51,745 bases of DNA, taken from the NCBI GenBank assembly GCA_050738315.1, contig JBOHZD010000267.1:1-51745 (forward strand), written 5' to 3'. Position numbers and translations under genes: made by a program. Positions within the stretch are counted from its first letter, which is position 1. Every line of letters starts with the position of its first letter. The notes below the pieces were generated by a model. It was not told where the DNA came from and did no database searches. It was given only the letters and a program-made list of their open reading frames with translations. The DNA is from IDS-8 sp050738315 (GTDB lineage: Bacteria; Pseudomonadota; Gammaproteobacteria; Steroidobacterales; Woeseiaceae). Positions 24,774-33,464 of the stretch are shown piece by piece.

Positions 24774-25997
24774 TCACTGCAGCGAGAAGAATATCCCTGC
24801 CAGCGCTGCGTTCATCAGATTGACGAGTGTACCTCCGATCACGGCTTTGAGCCCAAGCCGCGCGATGTCCCGGCGCCGAGTCGGCACGATGCTGCCGAGG
24901 CCGCCCATGAGAATGGCAATGGAGGTCAGATTGGCGAAGCCACAAAGCGCAAACGTAACAATCACTTGCGTGTGCGCCGATAACGAGTCCTTGATCAGCA
25001 CGAATTTTGCATAGGCATAGAATTCGTTGATGACGAACTTCTCGCCGATCAGTGTGCCGGCCTGCACCGCCTCGCTCCAGGGCACGCCGATCAGGAATGC
25101 GACCGGCGCCAAAAGTTTGCCAAGAACCCACTGCAAGGTCAGGTCTTCGAAACCGGCGAGACCGCCGACGAAGCCGAGCAAGCCGTTCAACAGCGCGATC
25201 ATGGCGACGAATGCGAGCAACATCGCGCCGACGTTCAGTGCCAGGGTGAGGCCGGTTGCAGCGCCATTGCCGATGGCTTCGAAAATGTTGACCGCCCGTT
25301 CTTCGTCGCCCAGATTGTCAGGATCGAACGTGACGTCGCGGTGCACCGTCTCCGGGATCAGGATCTTCGCCATCATCAAACCGCCGGGCGCGGCCATGAA
25401 ACTCGCGATGATCAGGTACTCCAGATTAACGCCCATCATGGCGTAACCGGCCATCACGGCCCCGGCAATGGTCGCGCATCCGCCCGTCATGACCGCAAAA
25501 AGTTCCGATTCGCTCATGCGGGCCAGGTAGGGTTTCACCACCAGCGGCGCTTCCGTATGCCCGACGAAGATATTCGAAACCGCCGACATCGACTCTGTCT
25601 GTGTCGTCCCGAGCAGCTTGTGCAGGGCGCCGCCCAGTATGCCCACGACTTTCTGCATGACGCCGAGGTAATAAAAGACCGACATCAGCGCCGAAAAAAA
25701 TACGATAACCGGCAACACGTTCAGCGCAATGGTGAAGCCCAGAGTCTCTCGAGCACGCGTACCGAATACGAATTCGATGCCTTCATTGCCGAAGTTGATG
25801 ACGTGCTGCACGCCCTTGACCATGGCAGCGAGGACATCCCGCCCCAACGGCAGGTACATCATCAAACCGGCAATTAAAACCTGTATGACGAATGCGACCA
25901 CGATCGTTCGTGGTTTGATGGCATTGCGATGTACGGACAGGAGGCAAGCCAGCAGGAAAAGCGCGACAATTCCCGCAAGACTTATCAGAATCTGCAT
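24774..25997 (-). CDS. NupC-type concentrative nucleoside transporter
   Basis: A 407-residue inner-membrane protein of the CNT family. Many hydrophobic helices are visible, with characteristic segments VSNIFVGHTEAPLVVKPYL, MTGGCATIAGAVMAGY and EKFVINEFYAYAKF. CNT proteins import nucleosides with Na+ or H+; the ion cannot be fixed here. It is the first gene of an operon with deoB, 19 bp upstream of it. Upstream lies a cluster of REP-like repeats. Confidence 0.93.
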   Translation of the reverse strand: MQILISLAGIVALFLLACLLSVHRNAIKPRTIVVAFVIQVLIAGLMMYLPLGRDVLAAMVKGVQHVINFGNEGIEFVFGTRARETLGFTIALNVLPVIVFFSALMSVFYYLGVMQKVVGILGGALHKLLGTTQTESMSAVSNIFVGHTEAPLVVKPYLARMSESELFAVMTGGCATIAGAVMAGYAMMGVNLEYLIIASFMAAPGGLMMAKILIPETVHRDVTFDPDNLGDEERAVNIFEAIGNGAATGLTLALNVGAMLLAFVAMIALLNGLLGFVGGLAGFEDLTLQWVLGKLLAPVAFLIGVPWSEAVQAGTLIGEKFVINEFYAYAKFVLIKDSLSAHTQVIVTFALCGFANLTSIAILMGGLGSIVPTRRRDIARLGLKAVIGGTLVNLMNAALAGIFFSLQ

Positions 25998-26041
25998 CGA
26001 GAGAGAATCAACCGAGACGCCGGATTACGCGGCACGTTCGC

Positions 26042-26163
26042 AGTTAAGTGCCGGGACAGGATTCGTAGGTATTCGCTGCCTCGTTAAGTGCCGGGACGGG
26101 ATTCGTAGGGATTGGCTGCCATGAACGTTGCAATAACTACGAAGTCTGTCCCGGCACTTAACT
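26042..26163. repeat. REP-like element cluster (two direct, one inverted copy)
   Basis: Two direct 40-bp units start at 26042 and 26082 (GTTAAGTGCCGGGACAGG...CGTAGGTATTCGCTGCC and its near-copy). An inverted unit at 26129-26163 (CAATAACTACGAAGTCTGTCCCGGCACTTAACT region) follows. The same core (TGCCGGGACAG, CGTAG) forms the palindrome at 8916-9002. It lies between the nucleoside transporter promoter and the end of the cytochrome oxidase operon. Confidence 0.82.
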
Positions 26164-26172
26164 ACGAGCCGG

Positions 26173-26526
26173 CTATTCCGAGGCGTGGTGCGGCGTGTCT
26201 GCGGCAAGTTCGCTTTCCCCGAAGAACTCGATGCGGGTCAGGAACGTGTAGTCGCCCTCGAGTGACATCAGGCCCACGAGGATCACTATGGCGACCGGCG
26301 GCACCAGGATTGCGAGCTTCAAGGCCAGCCGTTCCCACTGCATATGCATGAAAATCGCGACGATGAAACCCGCTTTGATGAACATGAAAATGACGATGAG
26401 CCACCAGCGCAGATACCCCTGTATCTGCAGGTAATCCACCATGTAAGACAAAAAGCTCACGACAAACAGCAAGCCCCAGATCCAGAAATAGATGCTTAAG
26501 GGATGTTGTTGACCTTCCTGCGACAT
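26173..26526 (-). CDS. Cytochrome c oxidase subunit IV (prokaryotic CtaF/CyoD-like)
   Basis: A 117-residue membrane protein with three hydrophobic helices (about 13-31, 40-60 and 70-90), including the family-typical FIKAGFIVAIFMHMQWER. It is an accessory subunit of the heme-copper oxidase encoded upstream. The ATG at 26526 gives MSQEGQQHP and normal family length; an in-frame start at 26655 would overlap the subunit III gene. It is the last gene of the oxidase operon, 22 bp after subunit III. Confidence 0.88.
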   Translation of the reverse strand: MSQEGQQHPLSIYFWIWGLLFVVSFLSYMVDYLQIQGYLRWWLIVIFMFIKAGFIVAIFMHMQWERLALKLAILVPPVAIVILVGLMSLEGDYTFLTRIEFFGESELAADTPHHASE

Positions 26527-26548
26527 ATCGGAGTTCTCCCGCCGGCGA

Positions 26549-27241
26549 TTACCAGAGATAGATGAATGCGAAAATGAAGATCCAGACGAGGTCGACGAAG
26601 TGCCAGTAAAGTCCGGCAATTTCGACGATTTCGTAGTTGCCCCCGCGTTTTTCATAGAAGCCGCGCTTCACCCGGGTCGCCACGACCAGCAAATAAATGA
26701 CGCCGGCCGACACGTGCATGCCGTGGAAACCGGTGATCATGAAGAACGTCGCGCCGAACTGCGCCGCACCCTCGGGATTGCCCGATGGCCGGATCCCTTC
26801 GTGGACGATCAGTTTGGTCCATTCGAAGGCCTGCATGCCGACGAAGGTGGCGCCTAAAGCGGCCGTCGCAGCCATCAGCCAGAACGTCTTGTTGCGATCC
26901 TTGCGATACCCCATGTTGACGGCCATCGCCATCGTGCCGCTCGATGTGATGAGCACCATGGTCATTATTGCGATCAGGAAGAGCGGGATGTGCTGGCCGG
27001 CGAGGGTAATCGCGAACAACTCGCTGGTGGAGGGCCACGGCTCGGCGGTGGACATGCGCACGGTCATGTAAGAGGTCAGGAAGCAGCTGAAGATGAACGT
27101 GTCGCTCAGGAGGAAGATCCACATCATGGCCTTGCCCCAAGGCACGTGGAACGCCTGCTTGTCGGAGGCGAAGTCGGTGACGACGCCTCGCCTGCCGGCC
27201 GGCAGAGCGTCCTCCAACTTGATCAGCGCGGCTTCAGACAT
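26549..27241 (-). CDS. Cytochrome c oxidase subunit III (first paralogue)
   Basis: A 230-residue inner-membrane protein with about six to seven helices. Family features include KAMMWIFLLSDTFIFSCF near the N-terminus, FEWTKLIVHEG, FMITGFHGMHVSAGVIYL and the C-terminal YWHFVDLVWIFIFAFIYLW. It is a structural subunit of the heme-copper oxidase. It lies 17 bp after a second, diverged subunit III-like gene, so the operon carries two members of this family. Confidence 0.92.
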   Translation of the reverse strand: MSEAALIKLEDALPAGRRGVVTDFASDKQAFHVPWGKAMMWIFLLSDTFIFSCFLTSYMTVRMSTAEPWPSTSELFAITLAGQHIPLFLIAIMTMVLITSSGTMAMAVNMGYRKDRNKTFWLMAATAALGATFVGMQAFEWTKLIVHEGIRPSGNPEGAAQFGATFFMITGFHGMHVSAGVIYLLVVATRVKRGFYEKRGGNYEIVEIAGLYWHFVDLVWIFIFAFIYLW

Positions 27242-27258
27242 CTCTCCCCATCCTTATC

Positions 27259-27921
27259 TCATGTCGACAATAGCAACCCGAACAGCACGACCCACACCAG
27301 CAGCAGATAATGCCAATAGACCGTGCAGAGTTCGATGCTGATGCGCACACTTTCGGCATCCGCGCCGGTGTACACGCGGACCGTCGAACGCGCCCACGCC
27401 CATAACCCGCCCAGCAGGTGCAGCCCGTGCAATGCGGTCAGTACATAAAAAAATGCGTTGGCCGGATTGCTGGCGAGATAGTATCCGGACGCATTCAGCT
27501 GCCGCCAGGCAACCAGCTGCCCGGCGAGAAAGAGGAACGTCAGTACGCCGGCAAGCGTCAGTCCGGGCTTCAGCCGTGCGGTACGCCCTGCGACTGCAGC
27601 CGCGCGGGTCCAGTGATACACGATACTGGCGGCAACCAGCATGGCGGAATTGACCCAGAGGATTTTCGGCTCCGTCACCGCACTCCAGTCGCCCATGTGC
27701 CTGCGCATCATGTAGGCACTGATAAACAATGCGAACAACGACGTGACAACCGCAAGAAAGGTGACCAGACCCAGCGTCTTCGCATGCGTATCGAGCGACG
27801 TTCCGGAGACGGCATCGTCCGCCGCCTTCGACACCCACGGTTCGGTATTCAGCGTCTGCCGCAACAGCCAGCCGATGACCGTCGCCATGATGATGGCCAG
27901 AAAAATGAGGGTAAAGGTCAT
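27259..27921 (-). CDS. Cytochrome c oxidase subunit III-like protein (second paralogue)
   Basis: A 220-residue polytopic membrane protein. It has LGLVTFLAVVTSLFALFISAY, then FFYVLTALHGLHLLGGLWAW and ELCTVYWHYLLLVWVVLF, the helices expected of subunit III. A short N-terminal hydrophobic helix (residues 1-19) precedes the conserved part. It differs clearly from the neighbouring subunit III, so this is an old duplication or an acquired second form. It lies between subunits I and III-1 in the operon, 30 bp after the subunit I gene. A split function or alternative assembly is possible. Confidence 0.88.
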   Translation of the reverse strand: MTFTLIFLAIIMATVIGWLLRQTLNTEPWVSKAADDAVSGTSLDTHAKTLGLVTFLAVVTSLFALFISAYMMRRHMGDWSAVTEPKILWVNSAMLVAASIVYHWTRAAAVAGRTARLKPGLTLAGVLTFLFLAGQLVAWRQLNASGYYLASNPANAFFYVLTALHGLHLLGGLWAWARSTVRVYTGADAESVRISIELCTVYWHYLLLVWVVLFGLLLST

Positions 27922-27951
27922 GCGCGCTTCACGTCGATCCGGAGCAGGACA

Positions 27952-29715
27952 CTAATGATGGACACCGTGAGAGCGGCCGACCGGCGCCTTGTCGGCCGGC
28001 ACGTTCTGCGGAATAAAGTCGTCCGCGTAGCCGGGGACGCTGTAGTCGTACGCCCAGCGGTGCACCTCCGGCAGCTCGTGCCCCCAGTTGCCGTGTTTTG
28101 GCGGCGTGTCCGGCGTCTGCCATTCGAGTGTCGTCGCACCCCAGGGATTCGGGTCTGCCTTCTTGCCGTTGCGCAAGGTCGTAATCACGTTGTACAGGAA
28201 GATGAGCTGCGTCAAAGCCACGAAGATCGCCGAAATCGTGATGCTTTCATTCAGCACGTGTGCGGACTCCGGCATGAACTCCGTGTTGCCCATGGCAAAG
28301 TAGCGGCGCGGGACACCCAGGAATCCGAGGTAATGCATCGGCAGGTAGATCGAATAGGTGCCCAGGAACGTCAGCCAGAAATGCCAGCGACCGAGCGTTT
28401 CGTTGTACATCTTGCCCGTGATCTTCGGGAACCAGTGATAGATCGCGCCGAACACCACCAGGATCGGCGACACGCCCATCACCATGTGAAAATGCGCGAC
28501 GACGAAATACGTGTCGGACAGCGGCAGGTCCACCACCACGTTACCGAGGAAAATACCGGTCAACCCGCCGTGTATGAAGGTAAAAATGAAACCGATCGCG
28601 AACAGCATCGGCACGCGCAGGTGGATATTGCCCCGCCACAACGTCAACACCCAGTTGTAGACCTTGATCGCCGTCGGCACCGCGATAATCAGGGTGGTCG
28701 TGGCAAAGAAAAACCCGAAATAGGGATTCATGCCGCTGACGTACATGTGATGCGCCCAGACAACGAAGCTCAGGCCCCCGATCGCCAGTATCGCCCACAC
28801 CATCATGCGGTAACCGAAGATGTTCTTGCGCGCATGCGTCGCCAGCAGATCGGACACGATGCCGAATGCCGGCAATGCGACGATATAGACCTCGGGGTGA
28901 CCGAAGAACCAGAACAGGTGCTGAAACAGGATCGGGCTGCCATTCGTGTAACTCGTCTGTTCGCCGGCAGACACCATGGCAGGCATGAAAAAACTCGTAA
29001 GCAGCGTCTTGTCGAGCAGCATCATGATGGCGGAAACGAGCAGCGCCGGAAACGCCAGCAGACCGAGGACGGTCGCCATGAAGATTCCCCAGACGGACAG
29101 CGGCAGGCGCATCAGGGTCATGCCTCGGCATCGCGCCTGCAGGACCGTCGTGACGTAGTTCAGGCCGCCCATCGTGAACGCGACGATGAAGACGGCGAGC
29201 GACAACAGCATCAGGACAATGCCCCATTCCGTCCCGGCCGTACCTTGCGAAATCGCCTGCGGCGGATAGAGCGTCCACCCGGCGCCGGTGGAACCGCCCG
29301 GTACGAAAAAGCTGGTCAGCAGGATGATCACCGACACGAGATACACCCAGTAACTCAGCATGTTCATGTACGGAAACACCATGTCACGGGAACCGCACAT
29401 CAGGGGAATGAGATAGTTACCGAAACCGCCGAGGAACAATGCCGTCAACAGGTAGATCACCATGATCATGCCGTGCATGGTGATGAACTGGTAATAACTC
29501 TCGGGCGTGATGAAGGAGAATGAGTTGGGGAAGCCCAATTGCAACCGCATCATGACCGACAGGCAAAGCGCAATGAGTCCGACGAATATGGCGGTGATCG
29601 CGTACTGAATGGCGATGACCTTGTGGTCCTGGCTCCAGATGTACTTGGTAATGAAGGTCTGCGGATCGTGGTGTTCGATCTCGTGATCGCGATCGGCGAT
29701 TGCAACGTATGCCAT
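27952..29715 (-). CDS. ctaD: Cytochrome c oxidase subunit I
   Basis: A 587-residue heme-copper oxidase subunit with 12 or more helices. A low-spin heme His is at 81 in ITMHGMIMV. WFFGHPEVYI carries the CuB His and the cross-linked Tyr as well as the Glu of the D channel, which places it in the A1 class. HHMYVSGMNPYF supplies further CuB ligands and VAHFHMVMG the remaining heme ligands. It reduces O2 to water and pumps protons. It is the second gene of the operon, 68 bp after subunit II. A 701-residue frame on the opposite strand is only an antisense shadow. Confidence 0.96.
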   Translation of the reverse strand: MAYVAIADRDHEIEHHDPQTFITKYIWSQDHKVIAIQYAITAIFVGLIALCLSVMMRLQLGFPNSFSFITPESYYQFITMHGMIMVIYLLTALFLGGFGNYLIPLMCGSRDMVFPYMNMLSYWVYLVSVIILLTSFFVPGGSTGAGWTLYPPQAISQGTAGTEWGIVLMLLSLAVFIVAFTMGGLNYVTTVLQARCRGMTLMRLPLSVWGIFMATVLGLLAFPALLVSAIMMLLDKTLLTSFFMPAMVSAGEQTSYTNGSPILFQHLFWFFGHPEVYIVALPAFGIVSDLLATHARKNIFGYRMMVWAILAIGGLSFVVWAHHMYVSGMNPYFGFFFATTTLIIAVPTAIKVYNWVLTLWRGNIHLRVPMLFAIGFIFTFIHGGLTGIFLGNVVVDLPLSDTYFVVAHFHMVMGVSPILVVFGAIYHWFPKITGKMYNETLGRWHFWLTFLGTYSIYLPMHYLGFLGVPRRYFAMGNTEFMPESAHVLNESITISAIFVALTQLIFLYNVITTLRNGKKADPNPWGATTLEWQTPDTPPKHGNWGHELPEVHRWAYDYSVPGYADDFIPQNVPADKAPVGRSHGVHH

Positions 29716-29783
29716 CAGGCTCCCCTTGACACTGTCTTGACTGCTTCGTCGTTCATTGCCACACCCGTGTTTTCAATCGACCG

Positions 29784-31136
29784 TTACAATGTATTGATGT
29801 AGGCAACGACGTCGTTGACTGCCTGCTCGTTCTGGAGAATGTCAGCCATGAAGCCCATCTGCTTGCCGTAATAGTCCTCCGGGTGTGCACCCCGGATGCC
29901 GTCCTTGAAGTTCTGCAGTTGCCGGGCAATATACCAGTCGGTCATGCCGGCCAGCCGCGGTGCATTCATTGCTTCGATACCCTGGCCTTCGCTGCCGTGG
30001 CAGTAGGCACAGACCACGTAGCGTTCGCTGCCCGCCGCCGCGTTACCTTCGACCGTTGCCGCAGCCGGTTGATCCGGGAACGTTGCAATGTGGGCGATCA
30101 CATTGTCGATCGCCTCGTCGGTCGCCAGGGTCCTCGCCATCGGCATCATCTGTTTGCCGAAGACGTCCTCCTCGTCCGTCCCGCGGATGCCCGCTTTGTA
30201 CTTTTGCAACTGCCGCTTGAGATACCAGGCCTCCTGCCCGGCGATTTTCGGCGCATTCAGGTTCTGCATGCCCTGCCCTGCTGGCCCGTGACAGGCGGCG
30301 CACACGGCATATTGCGCTGCGCCGGCGGCGGCGTTGCCGGCCACGCGGCCCTCTGTATCGGCAAAGGTCGGGTAGGCGGCGGCCCATTCTTCGAATGCGG
30401 GTCCCTCATCGACAACGACCGCCCCGCGCATGGTGTGATGCGCGATTCCGCAGAGCTCCTCGCACAGCACTTCGAAACGACCGGTCCGGGTCGGCGTCAG
30501 CCACATATGGGTCACCATGCCCGGCACGAGATCCATCTTCACGCGGAATTGCGCGACCGTGAAGTTGTGCAATACGTCTTTCGAGCGCAGCCAGAAGCGG
30601 ACCGGCCGGTCGACCGGGATGTGCACTTCCGGATTCGAGATCAGGACGTCGTCCTGGCCTTGCGGATCGTCGGGATCCATGCCGAACGGGTTCGCCTCGG
30701 AAATCAGGCTGGTCTTGGTGTTGCCGAATTCACCGTCATCGCCGGGCAGCCGGTAACTCCAGTGCCATTGCTGCCCGACGGCTTCGATTTCGAGCGCGTC
30801 TGCCGGCACTTCGACGAACTTTGCCCAGACAAAGAGTCCCGGCGCCAGCATCGCGGCAACACCGACCGCTGTAACGACCGTCAATATCCACTCGAGCGTT
30901 TTGTTCTCCGGATCGTAGACCGCGCGCGCATTTTTCTTGTGGCGGTAACGAATGATGCAATAGGCCATGAACAGGTTCACGGCGACGAAGACGAAACCGG
31001 TCACCCAGAAAGTAACGTCGATGGTGAAGTCGATCTGGCTCCAGTTCGATGCGAGCGGCGTGAATGTCCACGGGCTCAGGAAGTGAAATACCAGAGAGCC
31101 TACAACCAACAGGATCAACACTACTGCTAAAGGCAT
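29784..31136 (-). CDS. ctaC: Cytochrome c oxidase subunit II with two C-terminal cytochrome c domains
   Basis: A 450-residue caa3-like subunit II. A short N-terminal hydrophobic stretch is followed by two membrane helices (about 44-62 and 83-104). The cupredoxin domain binds CuA through H190, C225, E227, C229, H233 and M236 (CEELCGIAHHTM). Two class I cytochrome c domains follow, with heme sites CAACH at 279-283 and CAYCH at 376-380; they resemble each other (AGxRGxxxEDxxGKQM in both) and so look like an internal duplication. One such domain is usual in caa3 oxidases; two suggest a built-in electron wire or the c4-like form. It is the first gene of the operon, with AGAAGGA upstream of the ATG. 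Confidence 0.95.
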   Translation of the reverse strand: MPLAVVLILLVVGSLVFHFLSPWTFTPLASNWSQIDFTIDVTFWVTGFVFVAVNLFMAYCIIRYRHKKNARAVYDPENKTLEWILTVVTAVGVAAMLAPGLFVWAKFVEVPADALEIEAVGQQWHWSYRLPGDDGEFGNTKTSLISEANPFGMDPDDPQGQDDVLISNPEVHIPVDRPVRFWLRSKDVLHNFTVAQFRVKMDLVPGMVTHMWLTPTRTGRFEVLCEELCGIAHHTMRGAVVVDEGPAFEEWAAAYPTFADTEGRVAGNAAAGAAQYAVCAACHGPAGQGMQNLNAPKIAGQEAWYLKRQLQKYKAGIRGTDEEDVFGKQMMPMARTLATDEAIDNVIAHIATFPDQPAAATVEGNAAAGSERYVVCAYCHGSEGQGIEAMNAPRLAGMTDWYIARQLQNFKDGIRGAHPEDYYGKQMGFMADILQNEQAVNDVVAYINTL

Positions 31137-31441
31137 ACCGATCGCATCCTTCTAACGTGACCTTCGTGGATTTTTTTTACGGCACCGGCCCGAGTTGCTT
31201 CCATTGCCGCGTCTCGACTGGCGCGGCTTTGTTGAACTGCTCGCAACCTCGATGTCACACGTCCGCCAGAACGAGCACGCGCGATGGCCTGCGATAACCC
31301 CCAACCGACATCCGTGCGCTGTGACTTCCCCTTGTGAGCTGGCGAACTGATACCCGCCGAGGATAGAGGATTCAGGCATCGATTTCCACTCGATGCGGGC
31401 GTCCCGGCTGTGCGCACCGCGGCGCGGAGTTCACCGAGCGC
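31137..31441. other. Intergenic region upstream of the oxidase operon
   Basis: About 305 bp with no supportable gene. It lies between the end of the anti-sigma candidate and subunit II, both on the minus strand, and should hold the oxidase promoter. A T8 run at 31172-31179 (A8 on the minus strand) lies about 40 bp upstream of the subunit II ATG. No clear operator or hairpin was seen. Confidence 0.4.
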
Positions 31442-31858
31442 TCACAACGCAAAGTCGAGATCCCGCTCGACGCTGTCACGCGCTTTTTCAATGTCCGACT
31501 TCAAATCCTCGAGCTCCTCTTCCAAGGGCGCCGTCAACTCGGCGGTCTCGACCTGGAGCGGCAACTGGCGCTCGAGGCTGCGGACATACTCGGGCACCGA
31601 ACGGGCCACCGTCTCATCGGCCGGTACCTGAACCCGATCGATATCGCGGTTCACCAGGACGATGACCAGTGCCGCCGCCGCCGCGCCGGTCAGACCGGCG
31701 GCCAGCCATAACGGAAACCCGAGATCCATCCGTTCCGCGCGTTCTCTCACCGGCAGGACGCCTCGCAACGATGCGTCGATGCGCGCACGAAGCTGCGGCG
31801 AGACTTCCGCGTGGATGAGCTCCGCGTCCTGTTTCAGTCTCTGCTCCGTCTTATCCAT
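31442..31858 (-). CDS. Single-pass membrane protein, probable anti-sigma factor
   Basis: A 138-residue protein. The N-terminal 50 residues are charged and helical (LKQDAELIHAEVSPQLRARIDASL), a hydrophobic helix spans about 49-69 (WLAAGLTGAAAAALVIVLV), and the C-terminal part is acidic with coiled-coil character (APLEEELEDLKSDIEKARDSVERDL). No zinc-binding motif is seen. The gene overlaps the end of the ECF sigma gene by 8 bp, the usual arrangement for an anti-sigma partner, and I infer that role from position and topology only. ATG at 31858 or 31867 is possible. Confidence 0.6.
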   Translation of the reverse strand: MDKTEQRLKQDAELIHAEVSPQLRARIDASLRGVLPVRERAERMDLGFPLWLAAGLTGAAAAALVIVLVNRDIDRVQVPADETVARSVPEYVRSLERQLPLQVETAELTAPLEEELEDLKSDIEKARDSVERDLDFAL

Positions 31859-32402
31859 AAGCTTCACTCTCGTTTACATTTGCACACGCGTCGGCCAGGG
31901 CACGGCTCAAGGTGCGGCGCGCGCGCAGGAGGGTCACCTTGGTCCACACCTCCGGCCGGCCCAATGCCTGAGCGACCTCCTTGACCGACATATCCTCAGC
32001 ATACCGCAGCCACATTGCCGCATGGGCATCGGCCGACAGCAGCCTTCTTGCCATGAGCCAGATGTTTTCCCGTTCCGAGTCGGCGATACAGACCAACAGG
32101 GGATCGGCCGTTTCGTCGGGGACGTCGTCGAAACCGGCCGTCGCGTGGCTGCGATGGCGCGCGGCATTGCGAATGGCGATCCGGTACAGCCAGGTACTGA
32201 ATCGCCAACGTGACTTGTAGCTCCCGAGATAACGCCAGGCATTGATAAAAGTGTCCTGCAAGGCGTCTTCTGCGTCCGCCCGGGACGCACATCGAGTCAA
32301 CAGAAATCGCAGGAGCCGATGCTGATGGCGTTCCACCAGGTGTCCGAACGCGGACTCTGAGCCCTCGAGCGCCGCCCTGACCAGTTGTTCGTCCGTCGTC
32401 AC
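31851..32402 (-). CDS. ECF RNA polymerase sigma factor, second copy
   Basis: A 183-residue ECF sigma factor. Region 2 (about 10-85) includes ADAEDALQDTFINAWRYL and FSTWLYRIAIRNAARHR. Region 4 (about 120-170) includes AAMWLRYAEDMSVKEVAQAL and the recognition helix region RPEVWTKVTLLRARRTL. It is not closely similar to the sigma factor at 2237. Its ATG overlaps the stop of the upstream secreted-protein gene by 4 bp, and its stop overlaps the anti-sigma candidate by 8 bp, giving a tight three-gene operon just upstream of the cytochrome oxidase genes. Confidence 0.9.
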   Translation of the reverse strand: MTTDEQLVRAALEGSESAFGHLVERHQHRLLRFLLTRCASRADAEDALQDTFINAWRYLGSYKSRWRFSTWLYRIAIRNAARHRSHATAGFDDVPDETADPLLVCIADSERENIWLMARRLLSADAHAAMWLRYAEDMSVKEVAQALGRPEVWTKVTLLRARRTLSRALADACANVNESEAYG

Positions 32403-33349
32403 TCCGAGGAATTTTCCTCTCCATCATCGTCGCCGATGATCCTGACGACAATTTCCGGATCGAATACGGCGTTGATCGCAAGCACGTTGCCCTTGATGTC
32501 GACGGTCGTATTCTCGATGAATGTGCGCAACTCCGGATCCAGGTCGGAATTGAATGCCTGCAGGCTGATCAATCCGTTGATAATGCCTCCCAGTGATTGC
32601 GTAATCGAAGGCTCGCGCGACACGAGTTGCGCCTCGACTGCAATGAGGCCGTTCCGATCAGACACCAGCAACGCGGCCCTCTCCGTATTGCGCAGAATAT
32701 TCGAGTCCCAGTCGTCGTCGTCATCCGCAAAGGCCGCCGTCTTCATGCCCGCCTGAACGAATTCCTTGTCGGCGGTCAGGACAAACAGCGAACCGTTGTG
32801 ACTTTTTGTGCCCGCGATGCGTCCGCCATTGTCGAGCAGGGATTCTATCTGCTTCTGTTCCGAGGCGACGATCACCTTGTCCTTGACGGCAAAACTGAAA
32901 TACGCCGAGCGCGCGAGGTCATCGAACGAATCATTGTCGTGTCTCGCTCCGCTACCTTCCTCTCTCGCCACATGATAGTAGGTTTTGCCGTCATAGCTTT
33001 GCGTATCGAGTTTGGCATCGGCGGCCGCCAGCGCCAGGATCTTGTCCCGGCTCGCCTGGGTGACCGGTCCCTCGACGACCACGACGGTACCGAAGGCTGC
33101 GTCCGAAAATGCGGTCACCGAGTTCACTTCGCGGTGGAGGTCGATCCCGGTATCCTGGTTGATTTCATCGAAGACTTCGCCGTTCAGCCATGCATACAGG
33201 TGGCTGCCGGAGTTGACCGCTCGCATCTGCTCCAGGTCCGCGTGGAAGTACCAGATGGCGTCGCCGGGAAGAGCCGAAATGTCGCCGGCGGCGTAGGACG
33301 GCCCCGGCAGGGCCAAGGCGAATAACAGCAGGGCGGTGCGTAACAGCAT
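32399..33349 (-). CDS. Secreted protein of unknown function, leads the second sigma operon
   Basis: A 316-residue protein with a clear signal peptide (residues 1 to about 20, ending SYA-AGD). The mature part starts LPGDAIWYFHADLEQMRAV and contains several acidic runs (ADDDDDWDSN, IIGDDDGEENSSE at the C-terminus). No further membrane helix is seen. I do not recognise the family. It is the first gene of an operon in which the second and third genes are an ECF sigma factor and its likely anti-sigma factor, with ATGA coupling to the sigma gene. This order is unusual: the secreted protein may sense or report the condition that the sigma factor answers. Confidence 0.75.
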   Translation of the reverse strand: MLLRTALLLFALALPGPSYAAGDISALPGDAIWYFHADLEQMRAVNSGSHLYAWLNGEVFDEINQDTGIDLHREVNSVTAFSDAAFGTVVVVEGPVTQASRDKILALAAADAKLDTQSYDGKTYYHVAREEGSGARHDNDSFDDLARSAYFSFAVKDKVIVASEQKQIESLLDNGGRIAGTKSHNGSLFVLTADKEFVQAGMKTAAFADDDDDWDSNILRNTERAALLVSDRNGLIAVEAQLVSREPSITQSLGGIINGLISLQAFNSDLDPELRTFIENTTVDIKGNVLAINAVFDPEIVVRIIGDDDGEENSSE

Positions 33350-33464
33350 GAAAGTTCCTCTTCTGCGTGTGCGGAGCTACAGGCTTATAGCCGTATCTGG
33401 ACGACCTGGTTACAGCGGCGCCGTTTTTTTTGACTCTGGTGCACCCCGTCGCAAACGGGGCACA

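Noticed and set aside
27418..29523. A 701-codon plus-strand frame opposite the cytochrome oxidase genes
   Set aside because: The protein is extremely rich in Arg, His and Gln and lies antisense to conserved oxidase subunits I and III.
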